A stretch of 64,000 nucleotides of DNA from Acidithiobacillus caldus ATCC 51756. Its GTDB lineage: Bacteria; Pseudomonadota; Gammaproteobacteria; Acidithiobacillales; Acidithiobacillaceae. Under the pieces are notes generated by a model. The model worked only from the letters and a program-made list of their open reading frames with translations. It was not told the DNA's origin and searched no databases. Location of the stretch: contig NZ_CP005986.1 in NCBI RefSeq assembly GCF_000175575.2, positions 1,746,714 through 1,810,713 of the forward strand. The letters are read 5' to 3'. The position numbers and the translations under genes are program-made. Of this stretch, positions 53,437 through 61,143 are shown in pieces. Position 1 is the stretch's first letter. Each line of letters begins with the position of its first letter.

Positions 53437-54024
53437 GGGCAGGTGTGGAGCACGGATATCACGTATGTTCGGCTGAAGCAGGGGTTTGTCTACCTGGTCG
53501 CCATCATGGACTGGTATAGCCGCAAGGTCTTGAGCTGGAGAATCCGCAACACGATGGACACGGCCTTTTGTGTCGATTGCCTGGAAGAAGCGTTACCGCG
53601 TTACGGAGCCCCGGAGATCTTCAATTCGGATCAAGGCAGCCAGTAGTTCACCAGCGCGGCCTTCGTCGGCGTGCTCAAGGCCCGCGATGTGCGGATCAGC
53701 ATGGATGGGCGTGGCCGAGCCTTGGACAATGTCTTTGTGGGGCGCCTGTGGCGATCCGTGAAGTACGAGGACATCTACCTGAAGGGCTACGCGGGTGTGC
53801 CGGACTTGTTGCTAGGGCTTACCGAGTACTTCGGGCGCTACAATACCCTTCGCCCCCATCAATCGCTGGGCTACGCCACCCCCGATCTCGTCTATCGGAC
53901 TGGGCAGGGCGGTGGTGCCTGTATCGTGGACAAGTATCCAAAAGCGGACCGAAAGGTCATCGAGGAGGTCGTGGGGCAGCGCCAATCCGCTGCGAATGAG
54001 GACGCCAGCACTAGCTTAAACTGA
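53437..54024 (+). pseudogene. IS3-family transposase OrfB fragment with internal amber
   Basis: The rve integrase core starts abruptly at GQVWSTDITYVRLKQGFVYL, continues through AIMDWYSRKVLSW and the second Asp in FNSDQGSQ, and is then stopped by TAG (53647-53649). In the same frame it continues FTSAAFVGVLKARDVRISMD, the Glu-containing WRSVKYEDIYLKGY and RPHQSLGYATP. The N-terminal half of OrfB and all of OrfA are missing. The probable right end of the element is near 54053. Confidence 0.82.
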
Positions 54025-54160
54025 CCTGTTTTTGGTCTTGACTAATGGGTCCACCGTAACACACCAACCGTTGCCCTCGCGGCGCGACTGGCCGGTTACG
54101 TCCTGTTTGGCGCCGGATCCACCCCAAAAGGCACCCATTTGTGTGACCAATTCGCGCACA

Positions 54161-54315
54161 AACTAGAGCCAGCACCGCCTACAAAGTTTTTTGTCATGAG
54201 TTGTCATGTGTTTTCAGAGTCGGCTTCGTGGCGCACGAACTAGAGCCAGAACTAGAGCCAGGGGGGGTCGCCCGGGGCAGGTCGTTTGGCAGAACTAGAG
54301 CCAGACTAGAGCCAG
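54161..54315 (+). repeat. Five copies of AACTAGAGCCAG
   Basis: Copies at 54161-54172, 54238-54249, 54250-54261, 54293-54304 and (without the first A) 54305-54315. Two pairs are directly adjacent. The array lies between the IS3 remnant and the tRNA-Asn fragment. No gene covers 54025-54361. Function unknown. Confidence 0.85.
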
Positions 54316-54325
54316 ATAAGCAAAA

Positions 54326-54352
54326 AGCACTTAGGGATAAATCCTAAGTGCT
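54326..54352 (-). terminator. Rho-independent terminator behind the tRNA-Asn fragment
   Basis: Perfect 10-bp stem AGCACTTAGG / CCTAAGTGCT (54326-54335 and 54343-54352) with a 7-base loop. Read on the minus strand it is followed by TTTTTG, and it lies 10 bases after the tRNA 3' end, so it is probably the original tRNA terminator. The plus strand also has a T-rich tail. Confidence 0.8.
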
Positions 54353-54361
54353 TGTTTTATT

Positions 54362-54408
54362 TGGCTCCCCGGGACGGGCTCGAACCGCCGACCTAGTGAT
54401 TAACAGTC
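54362..54408 (-). other. 3' half of a tRNA-Asn gene, probable attachment site
   Basis: On the minus strand the sequence from GACTGTTAATCAC through GGTTCGAGCCC to GGGGAGCCA matches tRNA-Asn from the GTT anticodon loop to the acceptor 3' end. The 5' half is missing: upstream DNA (54409 onward) has no D arm, and only three of five anticodon-stem pairs remain. Integrases that target tRNA genes leave exactly such a displaced 3' half. The terminator on its left marks that side as the old chromosome, so the inserted element extends to the right. Confidence 0.8.
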
Positions 54409-54568
54409 CCGGAAGCGTAACATAGGACTTAATTTTTCAATCGGTTAGCTCGTCTGCCAACAGCAAAACCGGCCTCAAAAGACCAGAAGCGGGCCTTGCA
54501 CGGCCTCACCATGGTACATATTCGTCACACCCAGCGCCCTGCCCTTCGGCTATACCTATCCAGCAGCA

Positions 54569-54589
54569 GACGAGACAATCCGTGCTTTA
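54569..54589 (+). repeat. GACGAGAC motif, copy 1
   Basis: GACGAGACAATCCGTGCTTT, 72 bases before the PLD-family gene. It shares 16-17 positions with copies at 56370, 61227 and 61953. A companion GCTATACCTATCCAG lies at 54549-54563. Possibly a promoter or regulator site of the element. Confidence 0.7.
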
Positions 54590-54660
54590 GGCAGGAAGGC
54601 ATTTTCTTGTGCCCTTCCCCTAGAATCCCAATAGGTTTCCCGGATCCCTGGAGGTAGCGC

Positions 54661-55602
54661 ATGCCTTTGTACATCGAACCGAACGCTGGCCCAGCGCCGA
54701 TTCTGAATATCATCGACTCGGCCCATCACCAACTCGATATCGGGGTGTACTACCTCGACGATCGCCGAATCCTGGCGGCGGTACGGGATGCCGTGCGTCG
54801 TGGTGTGGACGTGCGGATCATGATGGAGCCGAAGCCCTACGGGATGAAGCCTTGGCAGGTTCGCAAGGAGGTCCGCGCCATCGAGGCAACCGGGGCGCAT
54901 TTCCGTTATGTGCCCAACCGGTTTGTGAGCCACGGCGACCGCTATGCGTTCTACCACGCCAAGTACTGTGTCAACGGCCATGAGGCCGAAATCGGTACGG
55001 CAAACTTCGATTGGTCGGCTTTCCACCGGAACCGTGAGTACCTGTACGACACGACCAATATGACGATCGTGCGCGCGGTGCAGGCGGTGTTCGATGCCGA
55101 CTGGAACCGCCAGCATGCGTCGGCGTGGGCGCATCCGGTGCTGGTCCTGTCTCCTGGCACGTCCGCGGATCAGCTCTTACGGGTCATCGAGCAGCCGGGG
55201 CCGATCGATGTGGAGAGCGAGGAACTGGGGCCCTATCGTCCTATCCTCGATGCTCTGGCGGCCAAGGGGAAAGACCTGCGGATGATTTTGCCGGCCACCA
55301 TCAGCGCCGAGGATCGCCGCGATGTGGCTTTCCTGGAGCAGCACGGCTGCCAGGCGCGGCTGATGCCCAAGAAGCCTATCTACATGCACGCCAAGATGAT
55401 CGTGGGCAACCATCTGGCGTTCATTGGTTCTGAGAACTTCACACGGACGAGCCTGGAAGACAATCGAGAAATGGGGCTACTGCTGAACGGCAGTGATCTT
55501 GCCCATCTGCAAGCGCAATTTGACAGCGATTGGGCGATGGCAGGAGGACATCCCACGAGTGGCGTTTTGGGCAAGCTCAAGGGCTGGTTTTCCCGGTTTT
55601 GA
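54661..55602 (+). CDS. Phospholipase D-family protein
   Basis: 313 residues with two HKD half-sites: YHAKYCVNGHEAEIGTANFD (residues 98-117) and MHAKMIVGNHLAFIGSENFT (about 242-261). In each the Lys is three after the His and a Gly/Ser-Asn-Phe tail completes the phosphodiesterase motif. No signal peptide, so it is probably a cytoplasmic nuclease-like or lipid phosphodiesterase; Nuc-type PLD proteins occur on conjugative elements. GGAGG lies before ATG 54661. The metallophosphoesterase gene starts two bases after its stop. First gene of the element. Confidence 0.87.
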   Translation: MPLYIEPNAGPAPILNIIDSAHHQLDIGVYYLDDRRILAAVRDAVRRGVDVRIMMEPKPYGMKPWQVRKEVRAIEATGAHFRYVPNRFVSHGDRYAFYHAKYCVNGHEAEIGTANFDWSAFHRNREYLYDTTNMTIVRAVQAVFDADWNRQHASAWAHPVLVLSPGTSADQLLRVIEQPGPIDVESEELGPYRPILDALAAKGKDLRMILPATISAEDRRDVAFLEQHGCQARLMPKKPIYMHAKMIVGNHLAFIGSENFTRTSLEDNREMGLLLNGSDLAHLQAQFDSDWAMAGGHPTSGVLGKLKGWFSRF

Positions 55603-55603
55603 G

Positions 55604-56371
55604 ATGCGCATTGCCTTTGCCTCCGATATCCATACTGAGATAGTCGCTCTCGACTATTACCGGCAGACTGTCTTCACCAAGATTCTGCAGACGGCGGACG
55701 TGGTGATCCTGGCCGGCGACATCGCGACCACGCCGGATGGACTGAGGGCCGTTGCTATGTGGCTGCGAGCCAAAACGCGCGCCCCGATCCTCTTTGTGCT
55801 GGGCAACCACGAGTATTACCAGCAGGTCTTTCCGTCGGCCCTGCGCGACTACCACGCCGCGCTGTCCGATGTTCCGGCAGCCTATCTTCTGGAGAAATCC
55901 AAGATTCGGATAGGAGGCGTGCGCTTTCTGGGGTGTACGCTTTGGACGGACTTTGCGGGCGGGAGACACCTCGCTACCTGCGAAGCGGGGATGAACGACT
56001 TTGCCTTGATTGTTGACGTGGAGACCAACAAGCCGATCCGAGCCGCCCGTATCGCCATGGAGCACGCCGCATCGGTTGATTGGCTTGACACCCGGTTTCC
56101 CGATCCGATGCCGACGGTAGTCGTCACCCACCACGCGCCGATCTTCCTGAGCAATCATCCCCGATTTGCTGGCTCGTCTATTGCCGGAGGGTTTTGCGCC
56201 AATCTGGACGACCGGATCTTGTCTTGGCGACCCAAACTCTGGATCCATGGCCACCTGCACGATGCGGTGGAGTACACCATCGGCGAAACGACGGTCGTCT
56301 CGCATCCGTGGGGATATCCCAACGAGCGCGGCCGCATTCCTTGGTTCCGAATCCTCGATCTCGAAATCTGA
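55604..56371 (+). CDS. Calcineurin-like metallophosphoesterase
   Basis: 255 residues with the full metal set: FASDIHTE, VVILAGDIATT, FVLGNHEYY, VVVTHHAP and WIHGHLHD. These place two metal ions for phosphoester hydrolysis. It is adjacent to the PLD gene, so both probably act on phosphodiesters of the same kind (nucleic acid or cyclic nucleotide). A paralogue at 59778 on the same element is broken by a stop codon. Confidence 0.88.
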   Translation: MRIAFASDIHTEIVALDYYRQTVFTKILQTADVVILAGDIATTPDGLRAVAMWLRAKTRAPILFVLGNHEYYQQVFPSALRDYHAALSDVPAAYLLEKSKIRIGGVRFLGCTLWTDFAGGRHLATCEAGMNDFALIVDVETNKPIRAARIAMEHAASVDWLDTRFPDPMPTVVVTHHAPIFLSNHPRFAGSSIAGGFCANLDDRILSWRPKLWIHGHLHDAVEYTIGETTVVSHPWGYPNERGRIPWFRILDLEI

Positions 56372-56390
56372 CGAGACTATCTGTGCTATG
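56370..56390 (+). repeat. GACGAGAC motif, copy 2
   Basis: GACGAGACTATCTGTGCTAT, beginning at the stop of the metallophosphoesterase gene and ending 27 bases before the small gene at 56417. Confidence 0.7.
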
Positions 56391-56416
56391 GGTAAGAACG
56401 GGATTTGGGGGATCTT

Positions 56417-56584
56417 ATGAAGCGCAAGACGATGTATCAAATCCGCGAGTATCCTTCGGATGTTGCCTATTCCAAGCCTTTGGGCTTCAAGCTGCGCTCG
56501 CGCCAGCGTGCTGACAAGCTTCGGATAAGGCTTTCCAATCGGGGGCGTGACTGTTTTTTGGTGAAGTTTATTGTCCACTGTTAG
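56417..56584 (+). CDS. Small basic protein (55 residues)
   Basis: ATG 56417 preceded by GGGGGATCTT. The product starts MKRKTMYQIREYPSDVAYS and contains 14 Arg/Lys, with Cys in RDCFLVKF and at the C-terminus. No known family. It sits between copy 2 of the GACGAGAC motif and the zinc-finger gene, whose TTG start is nine bases after its stop and shares its AGGAGG. The tight spacing supports it as a real gene. Confidence 0.55.
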   Translation: MKRKTMYQIREYPSDVAYSKPLGFKLRSRQRADKLRIRLSNRGRDCFLVKFIVHC

Positions 56585-56593
56585 GAGGATCCA

Positions 56594-56938
56594 TTGTTGC
56601 AAGGTGACGAGGGCGACATCGCCTCTCAGTTTAAAGAAGCAGAGCGTGTCGCGGCCATATCGCGTTTACGTCTGGAGCCACAGGAAGAACCCGACGAAGA
56701 CGACCAAGGCAATCGGTATTGCCTGGACTGCGGGGAAATGATCCCGCAGGCGAGGGTTCAAGCGGTGCAGGCCGTCCGTTGTGTGGACTGTGCAAGCCGG
56801 TTGGAGCGAGGAAAACCGCGTGTCGGTGTCGGCGGCATTTCCAGATACCTGCGTGTGGAGAACGATGGCCAGCAGACTGGTTCATCGGCTTTGGATGACG
56901 ATCTGCACGTCGAGGATATCGGCATCGCCAAGCTGTAA
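56594..56938 (+). CDS. DksA/TraR-like C4 zinc-finger protein
   Basis: 114 residues from TTG 56594 (GGAGG five bases upstream; TTG 56597 also possible). The finger is YCLDCGEMIPQARVQAVQAV followed by RCVDC, the spacing of DksA/TraR zinc fingers. The N-terminal part (1-38) is acidic and helical. TraR-like proteins bind RNA polymerase and alter transcription of host and element promoters. The tail after the finger (about 45 residues) is longer than in TraR. Confidence 0.7.
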   Translation: MLQGDEGDIASQFKEAERVAAISRLRLEPQEEPDEDDQGNRYCLDCGEMIPQARVQAVQAVRCVDCASRLERGKPRVGVGGISRYLRVENDGQQTGSSALDDDLHVEDIGIAKL

Positions 56939-56983
56939 GGCTATACCAGAGAGAGCCAATTTTGGCCATCAAGGAGATTTGTC

Positions 56984-57490
56984 ATGAGTGGTTTGAACAA
57001 GGTGATTTTGTTGGGGTACCTGGGCGCTGACCCGGAAATGCGGTACATGCCCGATGGTACGGCAGTGGCCAATCTTTCCATTGCCACATCGGAGTCCTAC
57101 AAGGACAAGGAGGGGAATCGGCAGGAGCGCACGGAATGGCATCGTGTATCTCTGTACCGTCGTCAGGCTGAGGTTGCCGGAGAGTATCTCAAGAAGGGCA
57201 GCATGGCCTACGTCGAGGGCCGTCTCCGTACCCGGAAATGGACCGACAAAGAGGGCCAGGAGCGCTATACTACCGAGATTGTCGGCGATCGTTTGCAGTT
57301 GATAGGCGGACGCCGGGATGGTGATGGTCAGGAATCTGTGAACGGCGGTTCCAAGACTGGTCGTACGGCTCCCAAGGGTTCTGGTGGTGGTGCCAACATG
57401 GATGTACCGCCGGACGATTTTGACGACAAAATTCCGTTCGCGGTCGCCGCGGATATCGCGCGTCGGGGATTGCGGCGGGTTCGTTTCTGA
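56984..57490 (+). CDS. ssb: Single-stranded DNA-binding protein (element-borne)
   Basis: 168 residues. An OB fold with [40 protein letters not shown] and [15 protein letters not shown]. The acidic C-terminal tip that recruits replication proteins is present as DDFDDKIPF at about 143-151 but is not terminal; a further 17 residues ([16 protein letters not shown]) follow. AAGGAG precedes ATG 56984. Plasmids and ICEs often carry their own SSB to protect transferred strands. Confidence 0.9.
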   Translation: MSGLNKVILLGYLGADPEMRYMPDGTAVANLSIATSESYKDKEGNRQERTEWHRVSLYRRQAEVAGEYLKKGSMAYVEGRLRTRKWTDKEGQERYTTEIVGDRLQLIGGRRDGDGQESVNGGSKTGRTAPKGSGGGANMDVPPDDFDDKIPFAVAADIARRGLRRVRF

Positions 57491-57571
57491 GCAGCCTGAG
57501 TCTCCGCCCCATCGGGCGGGGATCTATCGAGGGATTGGCCGTTGTCCCAGTGTAGCGAAACAACGGCCTTT

Positions 57572-57643
57572 GCACGGTTGGCTGAGCGGCAAGGCAACGG
57601 TCTGCAAAACCGTTCCAGACCGGTTCGACTCCGGTACCGTGCT
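57572..57643 (+). tRNA. tRNA-Cys (GCA)
   Basis: 72 bases folding as a full cloverleaf. Acceptor GCACGGT / ACCGTGC, D stem GCT / GGC, anticodon stem ACGGT / ACCGT around CTGCAAA, T stem ACCGG / CCGGT around TTCGACT. All stems pair. Discriminator U, and no CCA is encoded (TTCA follows). It lies between ssb and a small gene within the element, so it is an element-borne tRNA. Confidence 0.9.
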
Positions 57644-57665
57644 TCAATATATCGGAGGGTTTGGT

Positions 57666-57881
57666 ATGCGAAAGGAAAAAATCGTTGGAAGGTTGGAGCG
57701 ATTCAAGCCACGCTTCGGCGTGCTCCAGACTCGTGTGGAGCGCGATCGGACCAAGTACACGCGCAAGGTCAAGCATCGTAACCAAGAAATTTCTGGAGAT
57801 CCGCGAGGAAAGCTTTGGGTTTTCCTCGCGGATTTCGCAAGCATGCAAGCACACGTTCGTCTTCGAGATTGGAAGCATTGA
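57666..57881 (+). CDS. Small basic hypothetical protein
   Basis: 71 residues from ATG 57666, with GGAGG seven bases upstream. It begins MRKEKIVGRLERFKPRFGVL and is strongly basic until residue 48, then hydrophobic (KLWVFLADFASM). No known domain. It follows the tRNA-Cys by 22 bases and its TGA overlaps the ATG of the glycosylase-like gene by one base, so translation is coupled. Confidence 0.6.
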   Translation: MRKEKIVGRLERFKPRFGVLQTRVERDRTKYTRKVKHRNQEISGDPRGKLWVFLADFASMQAHVRLRDWKH

Positions 57882-58489
57882 TGTTTTTCTGCGCCCGCTG
57901 CCCCGCGCTGTGCGCCTCGCGTAAGCAAATCGTTTTGCCGGACGTGTCGGACACGATGCGCCATCTGCCTTTGCTGGTCATTGGAGAGGCTCCGGGTGCG
58001 GACGAGGATGTGCAAGGTCGTGGATTCGTCGGGCGAGCCGGGCGCACCTTACATCGGCTACTGGAGTCTTTTGGTCTGGTTCGGTGGTATCAATACGGGT
58101 GCGCCAACATCGTCCGCTGCCGACCGGAAGGGAATCGCCGACCCACAGCGGAAGAAATCTGGAATTGCGGTGATTATCTCCTGGAAACGCTGGAGCGATC
58201 CGAGCCAGAGGCTATCCTTCTGGTCGGCGGTACGGCAACATCGGTCTTCTGTGGCAGCGGTCCACTCCACACGCACATAGTGGATCTGCGACGTGGTGAT
58301 CATCAACTGAATCTCGATTTGTGCCACCCACGGCTCAAGCCCTTTTTCGAGCAAAGGGCTGTTCGAGTGTTTGCCATACCGCACACCTCCCCCCTTTCAT
58401 GGAACCGAAACGCTCCGGATGGGCGGAAATGGTCGGAGTGGGCCAAGGAAGAAGTTCGTGTGCTTTCTGCGGTTTTTGCAAAGCGATAA
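57881..58489 (+). CDS. Uracil-DNA glycosylase family protein (family 4/5-like)
   Basis: 202 residues. N-terminal Cys in MFFCARCPALCASRKQIV fits iron-sulfur ligands of family 4 enzymes. Motif A is VIGEAPGADEDVQGRGFVGR, and NIVRCRPEGNRRPTAEE is the conserved ligand and substrate segment. Motif B is modified to AIPHTSPLSWNRN in place of HPSP. It would remove uracil from DNA, useful for single strands in transfer. A terminal Cys ligand is less clear, so activity is not certain. Confidence 0.82.
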   Translation: MFFCARCPALCASRKQIVLPDVSDTMRHLPLLVIGEAPGADEDVQGRGFVGRAGRTLHRLLESFGLVRWYQYGCANIVRCRPEGNRRPTAEEIWNCGDYLLETLERSEPEAILLVGGTATSVFCGSGPLHTHIVDLRRGDHQLNLDLCHPRLKPFFEQRAVRVFAIPHTSPLSWNRNAPDGRKWSEWAKEEVRVLSAVFAKR

Positions 58490-58508
58490 CTTTTCGGCTA
58501 TCTTCGTC

Positions 58509-58529
58509 TATATCCTGGTAAGGGATATA
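58509..58529 (+). promoter_or_regulatory. Inverted repeat upstream of the coiled-coil gene
   Basis: TATATCC (58509-58515) and GGATATA (58523-58529) are separated by TGGTAAG. The pair lies 27 bases before ATG 58556 and overlaps an AT-rich, promoter-like stretch; it may be an operator. Confidence 0.5.
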
Positions 58530-58555
58530 TAGAAACACTTTTTTGGGAGAAAGAT

Positions 58556-58915
58556 ATGGCAGAAGTTCAGGTGAAGCGCCGTCGTCGGACGGCGGAAGAG
58601 CGGTTGGCGGATCTTGAGGCCAAGCGTCAGCAGATGGAAGCCAAGTTGCGCGAGCAGCTGGCCAAGATCGACGAGGAAAAGCGGCGGCTCGCGGGAAGTC
58701 CCTCGCTGCGCAAGGCGCAGATGGAGAACCAGAAGCGATTCGAGCGTGCCGTACAGGAGATCGCTCCGGATCTCGATCATCGGCATTTCATCGCCATTAT
58801 CGCCGATGCGGTAGAGAGTGGTTTTGACACCGATGCCATGGCGGATCGTGGTGAGTCGCTCCTGCAAGAGCATGGCAAGGCCCGTCGTGGCCGGCGGCCA
58901 CGCTCGGCGGCGTAA
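58556..58915 (+). CDS. Coiled-coil hypothetical protein, possibly accessory mobilisation factor
   Basis: 119 residues from ATG 58556 (GGGAG upstream). It starts with a basic run, KRRRRTAEERLADLEAKRQQ, followed by a heptad-rich coiled coil to about residue 45. The second half (FERAVQEIAPDLDHRHFIAI) is helical, and the C-terminus is Arg-rich. The N-terminal layout resembles small TraD/MobC-type accessory proteins of relaxosomes. That similarity is general and I do not claim the family. Confidence 0.6.
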   Translation: MAEVQVKRRRRTAEERLADLEAKRQQMEAKLREQLAKIDEEKRRLAGSPSLRKAQMENQKRFERAVQEIAPDLDHRHFIAIIADAVESGFDTDAMADRGESLLQEHGKARRGRRPRSAA

Positions 58916-59063
58916 ACGTAGCGTAGTTTTTGGGAACCCGGGCGTAAGCACGATATGCCTCTTTCTGGGGAGAGCTAGGCCGGATCGAGTGTAGACGTCA
59001 TGCCAGACCGATCCATGCGGGTTCCCCCTTATTTTTGGCTTTCTGATATTGGGAGAGGCAATC

Positions 59064-59480
59064 ATGGATATTCAGACGGTCGATCAGCAGTACCAGCAGT
59101 TGCAGCAAGAGGCCCAAGGCGTCATGCAGAGCTTGCAGACGCTGGCGGGCAAACTCAAGACGGCGGCGGATGGCGGAAATCAGGACGCCAGGGAATGGCT
59201 TCTGGATCTCAAGGAATTGGCCCTCAACATCCAGCAGGAGCAGCAGCAGGTGATGGCCGTTATGCAGGCGCTGCACCAGGCCATGCAGAACCAATCGCAG
59301 CCTCAGTGGCAGCCGGGTTACCCGCAGACGCCTCAGCAGCAGGGCTATGGCCAGCCCGCCATGCAGCAGGGCCAAGGCGGTGGGTTCCTGTCGAGCTTCC
59401 TGAACTCCGGCTTTGGCCGTGCCATCGAGCTGGGGGCAGGCTTCGGTATCGGGGATGACCTGATCAACAGCATTTTCTAG
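59064..59480 (+). CDS. Gln-rich coiled-coil hypothetical protein
   Basis: 138 residues from ATG 59064 (GGAGAGG upstream). Residues 1-80 are helical and Gln-rich (QTVDQQYQQLQQEAQGVM, ELALNIQQEQQQVMAVM). Residues 85-115 are Pro/Gln/Gly-rich and probably disordered, and the Gly-rich C-terminus contains FLSSFLNSGFGRAIELGAGF. No signal peptide. A good terminator follows 26 bases downstream. Function unknown. Confidence 0.65.
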   Translation: MDIQTVDQQYQQLQQEAQGVMQSLQTLAGKLKTAADGGNQDAREWLLDLKELALNIQQEQQQVMAVMQALHQAMQNQSQPQWQPGYPQTPQQQGYGQPAMQQGQGGGFLSSFLNSGFGRAIELGAGFGIGDDLINSIF

Positions 59481-59505
59481 CGGATCTCCAGCCACCCTCA
59501 CTGAG

Positions 59506-59526
59506 CCGGCCTTGGGCCGGTTTTTT
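59506..59526 (+). terminator. Rho-independent terminator
   Basis: Stem CCGGCC / GGCCGG (59506-59511, 59515-59520) with a 3-base loop, followed directly by six T. It ends the transcript of the Gln-rich protein gene. Confidence 0.9.
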
Positions 59527-59777
59527 GTGTCTGCAATTCCATGGGATAGGGCCGTTTCGCCCATGTGATCCGATCACATGGGCAGGAATGCCCTAACTAT
59601 AACTGAATAGAATGAACGCAAGATAAAGGGGGTTATCCCTGGTATAGCGTGCGTATCCATTGGTTTCTCTAGGTGGATGGCATCTTATGGTCTGCTTCTT
59701 GGCCCTGTCCTGTGGCCTCTCACCCGATGCACCCTGCCCTTTGTCTATACCCAATGGTGTGAACTATCATCCGTCTC
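59527..59777. other. Leader region before the second metallophosphoesterase
   Basis: No gene. It contains a short palindrome GGCCGTTTCGCCCATGTGATC/GATCACATGGGC-like hairpin at 59555-59584 (CCCATGTGATCCGATCACATGGG) and a GCCCTTTGTCTATACCC segment (59735-59751) related to sequences at 54541 and 61612. Confidence 0.5.
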
Positions 59778-60575
59778 ATGATCCATCCCTATCTGCGCGT
59801 TCTCTCCGATCTGCATGTGGACGTCAATCCGCCGCATCTGGTGCGTCTGGCTCCTTTGACCACGGACGCCGAGAGCATTCTCGTGCTTGCCGGCGACTAC
59901 GGATCTCCCAAGAAGTTGGCCGACTGGCTGAAGCTGGCTGCCGGTTCTTTCCTGCACACGGTGGTCATTCTGGGGAACCACGATTACTGGGGAATGTCGG
60001 TCGAGAGGGCGCCGGAAAAATGGCGGGAATCCCTGGCCAACCATCTGCCCGAATCCATCTTTTCTCGTGTGACCCTGCTGGAGCGAGATACGGTGGACGT
60101 TGCTGGCATCCGTTTCATTGGGACGACTTTGTGGTCGGATTTTGATGAAGGGGATCCCTGGGCTTTGCGTGCGGCGCAGGAGACAATGCAGGACCACAAG
60201 CGTATCCGCGCCCGTGGTGGCACGAAAAGATTCCTGCCCCAGGATGCGTTGCGCTGGCATCGGGACTCGCTGCGCTGGTTAGAGAGGTCCATGGCAGAGC
60301 CTTGGGATGGCCCCAAAGTCGTTCTCACGCACCACGCGCCCTAATGGGCGTCCCTGCATCCGCATTTTCGCGCGGACGATCTGGCGGGTGCCTATGTGAG
60401 CCGGTTGGACGAGACCATCCGGACTGCTGCACAGCGTGGAGTCCGTCTCTGGGTGCATGGGCACACGCACCACGCGGTCGATTACGTCCAGGATGGGGTT
60501 CGTATCCTATCCAACCCCTTTGGCTACCCGTCGGAAGGGACTGGGGTAAAACTGGACATTGCAGTTGCGACATAA
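59778..60575 (+). pseudogene. Second calcineurin-like metallophosphoesterase, interrupted by a stop
   Basis: From ATG 59778 the frame carries VLSDLHVD, ILVLAGDYGS, VILGNHDYW and VVLTHHAP, and then TAA (60342-60344). In the same frame it continues WASLHPHFRADDL and LWVHGHTHHAVDYVQDG, with the last metal-binding motif GHTHH, to a TAA at 60575. Without the stop it has 264 residues and aligns with the protein at 55604. A single C/T-to-A change in a Tyr codon would explain it. The truncated product lacks the final His ligands and should be inactive. Confidence 0.85.
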
Positions 60576-60693
60576 CGTGGCATTTTTGCTGCGGATGCTC
60601 TGCTAGTCCGACTTTCCCACGGATTCCCTCCGGGAGCCGCCCACAAACGGCGAGTATGGGCTGGAAGTTTACCCGCGTTGTGGGTTGAGAGCG

Positions 60694-61104
60694 TCACTCC
60701 AGGCTCAGCACCAGCCGCTTGCCCAGCGCCGCAGCGGCCCGCTCCAGCTGCTTGAGGGTTGGGTTGCCCGGTTTCATCAGCCGCTGCACGGCGGGCCAGC
60801 TCGTGCCCATGGCGCGGGCTAGCTCCGAGAGGGTATGCCCCTGCCGGGCGAAGTGCAGCAGCAGCGCGGCCTGCACCGGCGCATCTGGCACGGCGACGGG
60901 CCGTCCCTGCGCCTCCTGTGGCAGTGGGATGGCGTCGCCGTCTTCGATCCGCTGCGCCAGCACGGCGGTCAGAACCTCGGCGGCATTGAAGGCCGCCTGT
61001 TCTTCGGTTTCACCTTCGGTGAAGGCTTCTTCCAGATCGGCGAATTGCACCAGAAATCCGCCTTCGGGCTGAGGTTCGATGGTGTAGGGGTAGGCGATAT
61101 TCAA
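60694..61104 (-). CDS. HicB-like antitoxin with C-terminal HTH
   Basis: 136 residues from TTG 61104 (GGAG ten bases upstream; the frame reaches 61164). The N-terminal half is the HicB partial RNase H fold: YPYTIEPQPEGGFLVQFADL and EAFTEGETEEQAAFNAAEVL. The C-terminal half has a Cro-like helix-turn-helix, HTLSELARAMGTSWPAVQRL. HicB neutralises the HicA RNase and represses its own operon. No hicA is seen on either side, so it is an orphan copy or the toxin has been lost. A palindrome lies about 40 bases upstream. Confidence 0.78.
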   Translation of the reverse strand: MNIAYPYTIEPQPEGGFLVQFADLEEAFTEGETEEQAAFNAAEVLTAVLAQRIEDGDAIPLPQEAQGRPVAVPDAPVQAALLLHFARQGHTLSELARAMGTSWPAVQRLMKPGNPTLKQLERAAAALGKRLVLSLE

Positions 61105-61143
61105 TTGATCTTGACTCCGATTTGCCGTTCGATGGCCTTGGTA

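Noticed and set aside
54161-54315. CRISPR array
   Set aside because: Copies are only 11-12 bp with irregular gaps of 0 to 65 bases and no cas genes.
54362-54440. Functional tRNA-Asn gene
   Set aside because: No D arm or acceptor 5' strand exists upstream; only the 3' half from the anticodon loop is present.
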